A stretch of DNA of 64,000 nucleotides from Bacteroidota bacterium (lineage in GTDB: Bacteria > Bacteroidota > Bacteroidia > Chitinophagales > Chitinophagaceae): assembly GCA_018268055.1 (NCBI GenBank), contig JAFDXF010000087.1:1-64000 (forward strand). Reading direction: 5' to 3'. The notes beneath the pieces were generated by a model. It had not been told where the DNA came from. It saw nothing but the letters and a program-made list of their open reading frames with translations, and made no database searches. Positions 51,554 to 60,799 of the stretch are shown here, one piece after another; position 1 is the stretch's first letter; every line of letters starts with the position of its first letter. Position numbers and translations under genes: made by a program.

Positions 51554-52537
51554 ATGAAGAATCAGATTACAAAAATTGGAGTCCTTACTTCTGGGGGCGA
51601 TTGTCCCGGTATGAATGCAGCAATTAGAGCAGTTGTACGTACTGGTTTATATAACAAGTTAGAAGTTTACGGTATCCGAAGAGGCTATCAGGGACTGATA
51701 GAAGATGACATTGTCAAAATGGAATCAAGGTCTGTTGCCAATATTATACAGTTGGGCGGCACAATACTAAAAACGGCTCGTAGCAAAGATTTTAAAACTC
51801 CGGAAGGAAGGAAAATAGCTTACGACAATCTGGTAAAGCGTGGGATAAATGGATTGGTAGTAATCGGTGGTGATGGCTCATTTAGAGGTGCGGTAGATTT
51901 TAGCAAAGAATATGATATCCCTTGCATCGGTATTGCAGGCACTATAGACAAAGATATAACCGGAACAGATTTTACTATTGGTTTTGATACCGCTGTAAAT
52001 ACTGCGGTTTCGGCAATTGACAAAGTGAGAGATACAATGGATGCACACGACAGAATTTTCATCATTGAAGTAATGGGTCGTGATGCCGGTTATATTGCTT
52101 TGCATAGTGGTATTGCAACCGGAGCAGAAAATATATTAATTCCCGAGAGAAAAACCGGTATTGATAGTATCGTAAATTCATTATTAGAAAAAGAAAGAAG
52201 AAAGAAATTGGTAAACCTGATTGTTGTTGCTGAAGGTTTTGAATTAGGAGGTGCAAGTAAAATTCAGGAATTATTAAAAGATAAATTACCAAAAGCTGAA
52301 ATCAGAATTTGTATTCTTGGCCATATTCAGCGGGGCGGTTCTCCTACTTGTATCGATCGCCTGATTGCAAGCAGAATGGGCTTTCATGCCGTTGAATGTT
52401 TAATGGATGGCCGACATAATGTTTTTGTAGGAATCCAAAACAATAGAATGAATTATATTCCTTTGGAAGACGCAGTAAAATCTAAAGGTAAAGTGAGTGA
52501 AGAGTGGATGCGCATTGTAAAAATATTAGCCTCTTAA
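51554..52537 (+). CDS. pfkA: ATP-dependent 6-phosphofructokinase
   Basis: 327 aa, usual bacterial length. It phosphorylates fructose-6-phosphate, the committed glycolytic step. The ATP site is TSGGDCPGMNAAIR at the N-terminus and VVIGGDGSFRGA. The catalytic stretch is GIAGTIDKDITGTDFTIGFD (family norm TIDND; here the position after the first Asp is Lys). EVMGRDAGYIAL and the C-terminal ILGHIQRGGSPTCIDR follow. It is followed 23 nt later by pyk, forming a glycolytic operon. Confidence 0.96.
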   Translation: MKNQITKIGVLTSGGDCPGMNAAIRAVVRTGLYNKLEVYGIRRGYQGLIEDDIVKMESRSVANIIQLGGTILKTARSKDFKTPEGRKIAYDNLVKRGINGLVVIGGDGSFRGAVDFSKEYDIPCIGIAGTIDKDITGTDFTIGFDTAVNTAVSAIDKVRDTMDAHDRIFIIEVMGRDAGYIALHSGIATGAENILIPERKTGIDSIVNSLLEKERRKKLVNLIVVAEGFELGGASKIQELLKDKLPKAEIRICILGHIQRGGSPTCIDRLIASRMGFHAVECLMDGRHNVFVGIQNNRMNYIPLEDAVKSKGKVSEEWMRIVKILAS

Positions 52538-52560
52538 AATAACAAGTATTAATTAGTTAT

Positions 52561-54051
52561 ATGAGTAAAGGAATTGAAAAGTATTTACATAAGAATTTTG
52601 ATAACGAAGCAGGGAGAATACACGCTACGAAAAAAACAAAAATCATCGCTACTGTCGGGCCGGCTTGCGATTCATTTGAACAGTTATTGGAACTGGTAAA
52701 AGCCGGTGTAAATGTTTTCCGCTTAAATTTTTCGCACGGAACACACGAAGACAAGAAAAAGATTATCGATTATATTTATCAGATCAATAGAAACCATCCT
52801 TATAATATTGCCATCTTAGCAGACTTGCAAGGACCGAAATTAAGAGTTGGTGATATTGAAGGGGGCTCTTTAGAAATTAAAGAAGGTGATATACTCACTT
52901 TTACCAACGAAAAAGTAATTGGAACCAAGCAAAGGATATTTCTCTCCTACCCTAACCTGCATAACGATGTAAAAGTTGGTGAAAAAATATTAATAGATGA
53001 CGGCAGATTGGAAGTGATTGTAAAAGAAATTTGTGCCAATCATGATGTAAAAGTAGAAGTGTGTACAGGCGGTGTATTATTACCCAAGAAAGGAGTAAAC
53101 CTTCCTGACACTAAAATATCATTACCTGCTCTTACTGAAAAAGACCTTGAAGACCTAACTTTTTTATTAAATGAAAAAATAGATTGGATTGCGCTTTCTT
53201 TTGTGCGACATCCTTCTGATGTAAGCGGTCTTAAAAAAAGGATTAAGGATGCCGGTAGAAAAATTAAAGTTATCGCAAAGATTGAAATGCCCGGAGCCAT
53301 AAAAAATCTTCGTGACATCATTGTAGAAAGTGATGGTATCATGATTGCAAGAGGTGATTTAGGCGTTGAATTACCAATCGAAGAAGTGCCTTTAATCCAA
53401 AAAGACATCATCAAAAAATGTTTGCATAGAGCTAAGCCGGTAATTGTTGCTACGCAAATGATGGAAAGTATGATTTCATTAACCAAACCGAACCGTAGCG
53501 AAACCACCGATGTAGCCAATGCTGTAATTGAAGGCGCTGATGCCGTAATGCTTAGTGCAGAGACAGCTACAGGAAAATATCCAAGATTAGTAGTGGAGAC
53601 CATGACCAAAATTATAATGGAAGTCGAAAAAAGAGCATACGATTATAATAGAGAAGAAATTTTGAAACCACAACCACACTCACCTTCTTTTTTAAGTGAT
53701 GCTATTTGCTATAATGCATGCAAATTGGCACAAGATGTAAATGCAAAAGCGCTAATAGGTATGACGCAGAGCGGCTATACCGGATTTATGTTAAGTAGTT
53801 ATCGTCCTGCTTCACAGCTTTATGTTTTTACAAAAGAGAAAACATTGGTTAATCAACTTTCTTTAAGTTGGGGAGTAAGAGCTTTCTTTTATGATGAAGA
53901 GGAAAGCTTGGATGATATATTCTCAGATCAAATCAATATTCTTAGAGAAAGAGGATTTTTAAGCAAAGGAGATGTTGTAGTAAGTACAGGCAGTACACCC
54001 ATTCACTTACATCTGGCAACAAATATTCTTAAAATAATGAAAGTGGAATAA
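52561..54051 (+). CDS. pyk: Pyruvate kinase
   Basis: 496 aa. It makes pyruvate and ATP from phosphoenolpyruvate. The frame begins with a short N-terminal extension (to about residue 22) before TKIIATVGPACDSFEQLLEL. The active site includes VNVFRLNFSHGTHEDKK, KVIAKIEMPGAIKNL, IMIARGDLGVELPIEEVPLI and the MLSAETATGKYP loop. The C-terminal regulatory domain is complete. It is the second gene of pfkA-pyk. A hairpin that also overlaps the convergent hutU stop follows. Confidence 0.96.
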   Translation: MSKGIEKYLHKNFDNEAGRIHATKKTKIIATVGPACDSFEQLLELVKAGVNVFRLNFSHGTHEDKKKIIDYIYQINRNHPYNIAILADLQGPKLRVGDIEGGSLEIKEGDILTFTNEKVIGTKQRIFLSYPNLHNDVKVGEKILIDDGRLEVIVKEICANHDVKVEVCTGGVLLPKKGVNLPDTKISLPALTEKDLEDLTFLLNEKIDWIALSFVRHPSDVSGLKKRIKDAGRKIKVIAKIEMPGAIKNLRDIIVESDGIMIARGDLGVELPIEEVPLIQKDIIKKCLHRAKPVIVATQMMESMISLTKPNRSETTDVANAVIEGADAVMLSAETATGKYPRLVVETMTKIIMEVEKRAYDYNREEILKPQPHSPSFLSDAICYNACKLAQDVNAKALIGMTQSGYTGFMLSSYRPASQLYVFTKEKTLVNQLSLSWGVRAFFYDEEESLDDIFSDQINILRERGFLSKGDVVVSTGSTPIHLHLATNILKIMKVE

Positions 54052-54058
54052 ATAGAAA

Positions 54059-54077
54059 AGCGATTATTTTAATCGCT
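54059..54077 (-). terminator. Hairpin at the pyk / hutU junction, probable bidirectional terminator
   Basis: Stem AGCGATT / AATCGCT with a five-base loop. The reverse strand continues TTTTCTATTTATT, and the forward strand has a weaker CTCTTCC. The stem includes the last codons of hutU. Confidence 0.6.
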
Positions 54078-55776
54078 CTTCCAAATCCAATCCATTTGCT
54101 TTTGCTGTTTCTTTTGCTAATTCATACCCTGCATCTGCATGTCGGATAACGCCCATGCCCGGATCGTTACGAAGTACCCTTTTTAATCTAGCTTCTGCAT
54201 CAGCAGTACCATCTGCAACGATTACCATACCTGCATGGATGCTATAACCCATACCTACCCCACCGCCATGATGAAGACTTACCCAACTTGCACCACCTGC
54301 CGTATTCACTAATGCATTTAATAAAGGCCAATCTGCAACTGCGTCACTACCATCAAGCATCGCTTCTGTTTCCCTATTGGGGCTTGCTACACTTCCTGTA
54401 TCTAAATGATCCCGGCCAATAACGATTGGTGCTTTTACTTTTCCGGTTTTTACCAACTCATTAAATGCTAAACCTGCTTTTTCTCTTTCACCCTGCCCCA
54501 ACCAGCAAATACGAGCAGGCAATCCTTGAAAAGCAATTTTTTCTTTCGCCATTTTCATCCAGCGAATCATTCCTTTGTTATGTGGAAACATATTCATAAT
54601 TAATTCATCGGTTACTGCAATATCGGCCAGATCACCACTAAGGGCAGCCCAACGAAATGGCCCTTTACCTTCACAAAAAAGCGGACGAATATACGCAGGT
54701 ACAAATCCGGGAAAATCAAAACTTCGACCTGTTTTATATTTTAAAACACCGGTACTTTCATTTCTCTTTTCGTATTCTTCTGCTCTTGCACGTATATTAT
54801 TTCCATAATCAAATGTGATAGCACCCTTATCCATCAACTGAAGCATTAACTGTACATGCAGATACATACTTTCGTAACTCAACCGGATGTATTCTTCGGG
54901 ATTACTGTCACGTAATACATTAGCCTGTGTATTTGTAAGTGTGTGTGGCACATATCCTATCAATGGATCGTGTGCACTTGTTTGATCAGTAAGTGTATCA
55001 GGAATAATATTTCTATCAATCAATCGCTGCAATAATTGAACGGCATTGCACAAAATACCAATACTTTTTGCCGTTCCTGTTGATTTATATTGTAGTGCTT
55101 TATCAATGGCCTCATCAATATCTGTATATTTTTCATCTAAATATTTAGTTTCAATTCTCTTATCAATTCTCCACTCCTCTACTTCAGCAATCAATGCAAC
55201 ACCTTCATTCATTGTTATTGCCAGAGGTTGTGCGCCACCCATACCGCCTAATCCTGCTGTTACATTCAATGTGCCCTTCAAAGAACCGCCAAACTGCTTA
55301 TCAGCAGCGGCAGCATAAGTTTCATAAGTGCCCTGCACAATACCTTGACTGCCTATGTAAATCCAACTTCCGGCAGTCATTTGGCCATACATCATCAGCC
55401 CTTTCTTTTCTAACTCTTCAAAATGCTTCCAATTTGCCCAGTTTGGCACTAATTGACTATTACTGATTAAAACTCTTGGTGCATCTTTATGTGTTTTTAA
55501 AATACCGACAGGTTTACCGGATTGAATCAATAACGATTCATCATTTTCCAAATCTTTTAAGCCTTTAATAATATTGTCTAATGCTTCAAAATTGCGAGCA
55601 GCTTTTCCTCTTCCACCATAGACTATTAAATCATCCGGGCGTTCTGCTACTTCGGGGTTTAAATTATTAAGCAACATTCTTAAAGCTGCTTCTTGAATCC
55701 ATCCTTTACAATTAAGTGTATTGCCTGTTGGTGTTTTGTATTTTACAGGATCATATTTTCTGATAGTTGTATTCAT
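54064..55776 (-). CDS. hutU: Urocanate hydratase
   Basis: 570 aa. It uses tightly bound NAD+ to hydrate urocanate to imidazolonepropionate, the second step of histidine breakdown. Characteristic segments are [57 protein letters not shown], the NAD-binding [15 protein letters not shown], and the C-terminal [20 protein letters not shown]. hutH lies 2.5 kb away on the same strand, with two opposite-strand genes between. hutI and hutG are not recognised nearby. Confidence 0.96.
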   Translation of the reverse strand: MNTTIRKYDPVKYKTPTGNTLNCKGWIQEAALRMLLNNLNPEVAERPDDLIVYGGRGKAARNFEALDNIIKGLKDLENDESLLIQSGKPVGILKTHKDAPRVLISNSQLVPNWANWKHFEELEKKGLMMYGQMTAGSWIYIGSQGIVQGTYETYAAAADKQFGGSLKGTLNVTAGLGGMGGAQPLAITMNEGVALIAEVEEWRIDKRIETKYLDEKYTDIDEAIDKALQYKSTGTAKSIGILCNAVQLLQRLIDRNIIPDTLTDQTSAHDPLIGYVPHTLTNTQANVLRDSNPEEYIRLSYESMYLHVQLMLQLMDKGAITFDYGNNIRARAEEYEKRNESTGVLKYKTGRSFDFPGFVPAYIRPLFCEGKGPFRWAALSGDLADIAVTDELIMNMFPHNKGMIRWMKMAKEKIAFQGLPARICWLGQGEREKAGLAFNELVKTGKVKAPIVIGRDHLDTGSVASPNRETEAMLDGSDAVADWPLLNALVNTAGGASWVSLHHGGGVGMGYSIHAGMVIVADGTADAEARLKRVLRNDPGMGVIRHADAGYELAKETAKANGLDLEERLK

Positions 55777-55896
55777 AACTTATTTATAAAAATGAAGATT
55801 ATATAAATCAAAATATTTTGGTATAAAAAATGATATTTCCACAAAAGTCGTAAATCTTGGATAAATAATATAACTTGTAGCTTAAAACTAATATTC

Positions 55897-56604
55897 ATGA
55901 GTGTTCATATCAGTGCAAAAAAAGGAGAAATTGCTAAGCATATTTTAATGCCCGGCGATCCACTCAGAGCAAAATTTATTGTTGAAAATTATCTTACCAA
56001 AGCCAAATTAGTCAGTAGTACCCGAAACGTTTATTTCTACACCGGCATATACAAAGGAAGAAAAGTTTCCGTTGGTGCAAGTGGAATGGGGTGCCCAAGC
56101 ATTGGAATATATTCTTATGAATTATTCACAGAATATGATGCAAATTGCATTATTCGCATTGGTACTTGTGGTGCATACACCAAAAAAATGAAACTGTTTG
56201 ATCTCATCAACGTAGAATATGCAGTGAGCGAATCTACCTATGCCAAAACTGCTTTTGGATGGGCAGCAGACCGATATAAGTATCAGGGTAATGCATACAA
56301 CACCATCAATGCTACTGCCAAAGAAATGAATCAGGCGATTGTAGAAGGAATTATTCACTCCAGTGATGTTTTTTACCGAAAAGGGAAAGGCAATCCTGCT
56401 GTTGTCAAGAAATATCAGGCACTTGCCGTAGAAATGGAGTCGTTCGCATTATTTTCCAATGCAAAATTTTTAGGAAAAACAGCTGCTTGTTTATTGACAG
56501 TATCTGATATTATACCCACACACGAAAAAATTTCTGCCGATCAAAGAGAACGAGCATTGAGGCCAATGATGGAGCTTGCGCTGAATAGTGTGTTGAAAAT
56601 GTAA
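55897..56604 (+). CDS. deoD: Purine-nucleoside phosphorylase, DeoD type
   Basis: 235 aa hexameric phosphorylase of purine salvage. Phosphate and ribose sites are in ILMPGDPLRAKF, VSVGASGMGCPSIGIYSYEL and RIGTCGAY. The E-M-E motif is in VEMESFALFSNA and the catalytic Asp is in LTVSDIIPT. It sits between hutU and hutH on the opposite strand, which breaks up the histidine genes. Confidence 0.95.
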   Translation: MSVHISAKKGEIAKHILMPGDPLRAKFIVENYLTKAKLVSSTRNVYFYTGIYKGRKVSVGASGMGCPSIGIYSYELFTEYDANCIIRIGTCGAYTKKMKLFDLINVEYAVSESTYAKTAFGWAADRYKYQGNAYNTINATAKEMNQAIVEGIIHSSDVFYRKGKGNPAVVKKYQALAVEMESFALFSNAKFLGKTAACLLTVSDIIPTHEKISADQRERALRPMMELALNSVLKM

Positions 56605-56624
56605 CATATTGAAATTTGAATTTT

Positions 56625-56642
56625 AAACGCTTTTTCGTTTTT
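56625..56642 (+). terminator. Weak intrinsic terminator after deoD
   Basis: Short stem AAACG / CGTTT with a C-T5 loop, followed by further T residues. Low GC, so efficiency is doubtful. Confidence 0.4.
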
Positions 56643-56759
56643 CATTACACATTTTTTAAACCTTTTTTTTCTACACTTCAAATGTTTTAGTGTAAGACTT
56701 TTCTTAAACCATATTGAACCATAATCTCTTTTATTATTTTTATCAAAACATTATCCATT

Positions 56760-58226
56760 ATGAAATTTATCTTTTTTGTTTGTGCTACTTTATACTGCAC
56801 TATCCTTTTAGCTCAACCCACACTCACAAAACTGTCTTCAGAAGATTATAGACCATTTAAACAGGAAAGCTATCAAGTTGTAAATAATATCGCAAAGCTG
56901 CAAGGGAAGTATTATTATGTAACCTTTCAGGAAGTTGAACAAACCAAAAAAGAAAAAAAGAAAAATAAATCTCAACTTATTCCAAAAGATAAAATTTTTA
57001 GATTGTATGAAACAGACGGTTCTGCAACAGGAACAAAAATAGCAGTGCAAAATAATGATGGATTTTATCAACTTGGTGCTACAAAAGATGCATTACTTTA
57101 TCATACTTATACGGATACTTATGGAACATTATATAAATATATGCCAACATCAGGAGCACAATCCTTGAATATGAGCTACAAACTAAATGCCATCAGTAAA
57201 GTAACTCGCATCTTTACTTATCCGAATAGAAGTGATGCAGTATTAACCCACTTTCAAAACAATACCTACTTTTTGACATACATTAATAAAGATGGGCGGT
57301 TAGATGAAATAAATAAGATTGACTATGTTGAGCCCAGTAAATTAACCTATTTACCATTTCAAATATGGTCAAAGCCTTTATTGAATGATACTGCGATCTA
57401 TACAATAGGCAGCAAAAAACTAAAAAAAGGTTTTACGAATACATTTATAGCTTATGATTTAGCTGCCAAAAAATCTTTTTTCTATTTATGCCCACCGGAT
57501 ACGGAAGACAATACTGTAGCTTTTCAAGGGACTCCTTTTTTGTTTAAGAATAACCCATCTCTGTTTTATCTTTTTAATGATTCTGCAAAAAAGAGAAATG
57601 ATATAGGAATAATGTCATCTACCGGTAATAAAAATTTCAGTAATGCGGCTTTTAAAGACGATTACACATTCACAAAAAGCTATAATTATATAGAAGAAAA
57701 AGATAATCAAATCGTCTTGATGCTTGATGATTATATTGGCATATTTTTTAAAAGCAGCTCAAAGCTTTTAAAGCTTAATTCAGGAATCAATAATACAGAG
57801 TTTTTTAATAATACAGAACGAACACTGATTGCCGGAGATTATATTTATTATACAAATGGAGATAGCATCATCTACCAAAAATTCAAAAACTTTGAAACCG
57901 GTAAACAGTCAGATTTAAAATTATATTCCTTCTTTGCTAAAAGAAAAACTGATTTCCCCGCTCAAAGCATTGAAGGTATGGTGAAATTTAGAGGCGCTGC
58001 AACTAATAAATATTTATATTTTATTACAGAAGACAATACATTGATGCGATTTTCCGGCAATGTGGGTGAAAACAAACCTCAACCGGTTGCACTACCATCG
58101 GGCACAAGACTCAAACAATGGTTGATGTTCCTTAGTTGTGATGATGCTGTTTTTGTAGGCGGAATTACGCAAGAAGCTAAAGGCAAAGAAAGCTATGAAG
58201 TATTTGTACTCAAGGACGGTAACTAA
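56760..58226 (+). CDS. Exported protein of unknown function with an ELWxxDGTxxGT-like motif
   Basis: 488 aa with a signal peptide (about 1-18, LLAQ). Residues near 80-95 read FRLYETDGSATGTKIAVQNN, resembling the ELWxxDGTxxGT repeats of secreted beta-propeller-like proteins of this phylum, but only one clear copy is seen. The rest is a series of short beta strands rich in Tyr, Asn and Lys. A lysine-rich stretch (QTKKEKKKNKSQ) lies near residue 60. It probably acts in the periplasm or outside the cell. Function unknown. Confidence 0.72.
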   Translation: MKFIFFVCATLYCTILLAQPTLTKLSSEDYRPFKQESYQVVNNIAKLQGKYYYVTFQEVEQTKKEKKKNKSQLIPKDKIFRLYETDGSATGTKIAVQNNDGFYQLGATKDALLYHTYTDTYGTLYKYMPTSGAQSLNMSYKLNAISKVTRIFTYPNRSDAVLTHFQNNTYFLTYINKDGRLDEINKIDYVEPSKLTYLPFQIWSKPLLNDTAIYTIGSKKLKKGFTNTFIAYDLAAKKSFFYLCPPDTEDNTVAFQGTPFLFKNNPSLFYLFNDSAKKRNDIGIMSSTGNKNFSNAAFKDDYTFTKSYNYIEEKDNQIVLMLDDYIGIFFKSSSKLLKLNSGINNTEFFNNTERTLIAGDYIYYTNGDSIIYQKFKNFETGKQSDLKLYSFFAKRKTDFPAQSIEGMVKFRGAATNKYLYFITEDNTLMRFSGNVGENKPQPVALPSGTRLKQWLMFLSCDDAVFVGGITQEAKGKESYEVFVLKDGN

Positions 58227-58291
58227 TATTCTTTCAACCATGAAATAATATTTCAAAAAAGATATCAAGTTTTAAGAATTAAGAAATCTAA

Positions 58292-59857
58292 CTATAACTC
58301 AAAAGAATCTTCATAGTCTTTGTCTAAATTCATATTCTGCTGTAATGCAAATTGATTTAATTTTTGTGCAAACGAGAAATCTTTGATTATTCTTGAAACC
58401 TCATTTATATCTGAAGCAAATATTCTATCTTCTTCCGCAAAACTAACATACTCACGTACATAGCTATGTGCAAACTCAAGCAATTTAGAGCTTTTTAAAG
58501 GCCTTCTGAACTCAATAGCTTGGCATGCTGATAATAATTCTATTGCTAAAATATATTCTAAATTATCCAACACTTTATTCAGTTTTCTTCCACTAATGCT
58601 ACCCATACTTACATGATCCTCTTGACCTAAGGAAGTAGGGATACTATCTGCACTTGCAGGAAAACAAAGTGTTTTATTTTCAGTAACCAATGCTGCCGTA
58701 GTGTATTGCGGAATCATAAATCCACTGTTCAACCCCACATTTTTCATCAATAATGTGGGCAATCCCCACTTCCCTTCTAAAAGTAGATAAGAACGACGAT
58801 CGGAAATATTTCCCAACTCGGCAGCTGCAAAACAAGCATAGTCTAATGGCAATGCCAAAGGCTGTCCGTGAAAATTACCACCGCTAATAGTATCGTTTGC
58901 AGAAAGTATAATAGGATTATCTGTTACTGAGTTTAGTTCTACTTCTGTCAATTCTTTTAAATGTAACCATGCATTTCTACTTGCCCCATGTACTTGCGGC
59001 ATACATCTTAATGAATATGGATCTTGCACTCTGCCACAATCTACATGACTTTGCATAATTACAGAATCTTGTAATAGCAACCTTAAACGTTGAGCTACCA
59101 ATTTGGTTCCTTGGTAAGGTCGTAGGTTGTGCAATCTTTCATCAAAAGGAGCTTTTGTGCCCGTCAAAGCTTCTAAACTCATTGCTCCGATTATGTCTGC
59201 CGCATCTAAACAGTTTTGCATACGTTGTACCGCTTTTACTGCAAACGACAAAATAAATTGGGTGCCGTTAATTAAAGCGAGTCCTTCTTTTGGTCCAAGT
59301 GAAATAGGACTTAAACCAAATTGCTTTAATACTATATCAGCAGATTGTTTTTTTCCTTCATAAAATACTTCACCTAAACCAATTAACGGTAAAAATAAAT
59401 GAGCAAGAGGTGCCAAATCGCCACTTGCACCTACACTACCCTTTTCCGGCACTAAGGGAATTACATTATTATCTATATGCCAAATAATACGCTCTATAGT
59501 GGACAATTGCACACCACTAAATCCCTGAGCCAATGACTGAACTTTGGTAATCAACATCAACTTGGCCACTTCTTCGGGTATTGCATCACCCACACCCACA
59601 CTATGACTTTGTAATATTTTATATTGAAGTGTAGCCGCATCTTCTTTTGAAATACTAGTATTAGCTAATATGCCAAAACCGGTATTCACGCCATACACAG
59701 TCCTACCACTATTTACGATTTCTTGAACTGCCGCAGCAGATGTATTTATTTTATCAATTGCCGTTTTACACAATACACCTTTTATGTCACCCGAAGCAAT
59801 AGCAAGTGCAGTTGAAATTTTCAAACTATCCACACCATAATTAAATAGGCTAATCAT
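58292..59857 (-). CDS. hutH: Histidine ammonia-lyase
   Basis: 521 aa, first enzyme of histidine breakdown (histidine to urocanate and ammonia). The MIO prosthetic group forms from A144-S-G146 in GSVGASGDLAPLAH. The catalytic Tyr is in the loop TVYGVNTGFG (Y55). EALTGTKAPFDERLHNLRPY and the RCMPQVHGASRNAW segment are typical. The start MISLFNYGVDSL is the only reasonable ATG. It probably lacks co-transcription with hutU. Confidence 0.96.
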   Translation of the reverse strand: MISLFNYGVDSLKISTALAIASGDIKGVLCKTAIDKINTSAAAVQEIVNSGRTVYGVNTGFGILANTSISKEDAATLQYKILQSHSVGVGDAIPEEVAKLMLITKVQSLAQGFSGVQLSTIERIIWHIDNNVIPLVPEKGSVGASGDLAPLAHLFLPLIGLGEVFYEGKKQSADIVLKQFGLSPISLGPKEGLALINGTQFILSFAVKAVQRMQNCLDAADIIGAMSLEALTGTKAPFDERLHNLRPYQGTKLVAQRLRLLLQDSVIMQSHVDCGRVQDPYSLRCMPQVHGASRNAWLHLKELTEVELNSVTDNPIILSANDTISGGNFHGQPLALPLDYACFAAAELGNISDRRSYLLLEGKWGLPTLLMKNVGLNSGFMIPQYTTAALVTENKTLCFPASADSIPTSLGQEDHVSMGSISGRKLNKVLDNLEYILAIELLSACQAIEFRRPLKSSKLLEFAHSYVREYVSFAEEDRIFASDINEVSRIIKDFSFAQKLNQFALQQNMNLDKDYEDSFEL

Positions 59858-59915
59858 TATGTTTTATTTTACCGGTGCAATTTAAAACATTACTCCTCAA
59901 TCTTTTTTATTATTC

Positions 59916-59948
59916 TTTGCAACGTAAAATCATTCAAACCTATCTTTA
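59916..59948 (+). promoter_or_regulatory. Candidate promoter TTTG-N21-TATCTTTA
   Basis: TTTG (59916-59919) and TATCTTTA (59941-59948, one mismatch to TAnnTTTG) lie 13 nt before the ATG at 59962, supporting the shorter start of the following gene. Confidence 0.4.
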
Positions 59949-59961
59949 CAAAAAGTTCCCC

Positions 59962-60480
59962 ATGAAGTATTTTTTTTGCATTATCCTCTCAATGTTTTTT
60001 ATTCAATATTCATTTGGACAAGTACCAAAAAAAATGGCAATTTCAAATTCAGGCTGTAGTCTTTATTCATATTGTGCAATGAATTTTGAGACTTCATATA
60101 GTTCTGACTCTTCCTTGATGTACATAAGTGAATGTGTTTCCGGAGAAACTAACTATGGTATTATCTGCGTTAAATTAAAAATATCGACTACCAATTTGAA
60201 CAATGCAGAACAGGTTCTTACCGCCTATTTGGATTATTTAAAATCCAGTTTCAATATTCTTAAATCAGTGGGCTATGGAAAAGGATTGACTTTAAATAAT
60301 GACAAAAATACTCGCGGCATACAGGACTATTGGGAAGACAAAGACAAAAATAATTGGAAAGTAAAAGGATGGACTAACGGTAATTATATTGGAGTGGTAT
60401 ATGCTTACTCCCCTAAAGAATTGAACGAACAGAAAATAAATATATTTCTTGATGGTTTTCGTTTTCCGGGTATGCAATAA
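59962..60480 (+). CDS. Exported protein of unknown function
   Basis: 172 aa with a clean signal peptide (MKYFFCIILSMFFIQYSFGQ). The reading frame opens at 59875, but 59962 gives the signal peptide and lies downstream of a promoter-like pair. The mature part has four Cys (GCSLYSYCAMNF, SECVSG, IICVKL), suggesting disulfides, then an acidic/basic C-terminal region ending DGFRFPGMQ. It loosely recalls small alpha/beta exported proteins, but no family can be named. Confidence 0.68.
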   Translation: MKYFFCIILSMFFIQYSFGQVPKKMAISNSGCSLYSYCAMNFETSYSSDSSLMYISECVSGETNYGIICVKLKISTTNLNNAEQVLTAYLDYLKSSFNILKSVGYGKGLTLNNDKNTRGIQDYWEDKDKNNWKVKGWTNGNYIGVVYAYSPKELNEQKINIFLDGFRFPGMQ

Positions 60481-60511
60481 AAAAATTATAGAAAACAGAA
60501 TGAAATAAAAA

Positions 60512-60533
60512 AAGCCACTACAATAAGTGGCTT
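60512..60533 (-). terminator. Second copy of the tRNA terminator
   Basis: Stem AAGCCACT / AGTGGCTT with a 6-nt loop and a reverse-strand T7, identical to the copy at 60634-60655, 122 bp away. It follows the degenerate tRNA copy. Confidence 0.8.
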
Positions 60534-60539
60534 CTTTCG

Positions 60540-60604
60540 TGATCCGGACAGGATTCAAACCTGTGACCTTCCCGACTGGATGTCGGGATGCTCTATTCAA
60601 CTGA
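60540..60604 (-). pseudogene. Degenerate tRNA-Arg duplicate
   Basis: Reading leftward, the D-arm remnant, T-arm (ACAGG TTTGAAT CCTGT) and 3' acceptor strand (CCGGATC) are identical to the intact tRNA-Arg next to it. The 5' acceptor strand is missing and the D-stem is broken (ATTC). The anticodon arm is replaced by a 7-bp palindrome, TCCCGAC-ATCCA-GTCGGGA, without a usable loop. It cannot fold into a tRNA. The terminator is duplicated too, so the event copied tRNA plus terminator. Confidence 0.8.
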
Positions 60605-60633
60605 ATCTTTTAAGAATTATAACTCAATAAAAA

Positions 60634-60655
60634 AAGCCACTACAATAAGTGGCTT
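60634..60655 (-). terminator. Intrinsic terminator of tRNA-Arg
   Basis: Stem AAGCCACT / AGTGGCTT, followed on the reverse strand by T7. It lies six nt beyond the tRNA 3' end. Confidence 0.85.
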
Positions 60656-60661
60656 CTTTCG

Positions 60662-60735
60662 TGATCCGGACAGGATTCAAACCTGTGACCTACTGCTTAG
60701 AAGGCAGTTGCTCTATTCAACTGAGCTACCGGACC
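60662..60735 (-). tRNA. tRNA-Arg (anticodon TCT)
   Basis: Complete cloverleaf on the reverse strand. Acceptor stem GGTCCGG / CCGGATC (one G-U), D-stem GCTC/GAGC, anticodon stem ACTGC/GCAGT with loop CTTCTAA giving anticodon TCT (reads AGA/AGG), T-arm ACAGG TTTGAAT CCTGT, discriminator A. CCA is not encoded. A TACTTTTG promoter element is 23 nt upstream and a strong terminator follows. Confidence 0.95.
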
Positions 60736-60758
60736 ATCTGTTATTTTTAAACAGGTTG

Positions 60759-60766
60759 CAAAAGTA
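60759..60766 (-). promoter_or_regulatory. Candidate tRNA-Arg -7 element TACTTTTG
   Basis: Reverse-strand exact TAnnTTTG match, 23 nt before the 5' end of the tRNA. Confidence 0.5.
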
Positions 60767-60799
60767 ATTTTTTTTAGCTTGCGGGCAAAGTAAATTATA

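Noticed and set aside
60292..60600. 102-aa reverse frame over the decayed tRNA copy
   Set aside because: Covers terminators and tRNA sequence; no coding character.
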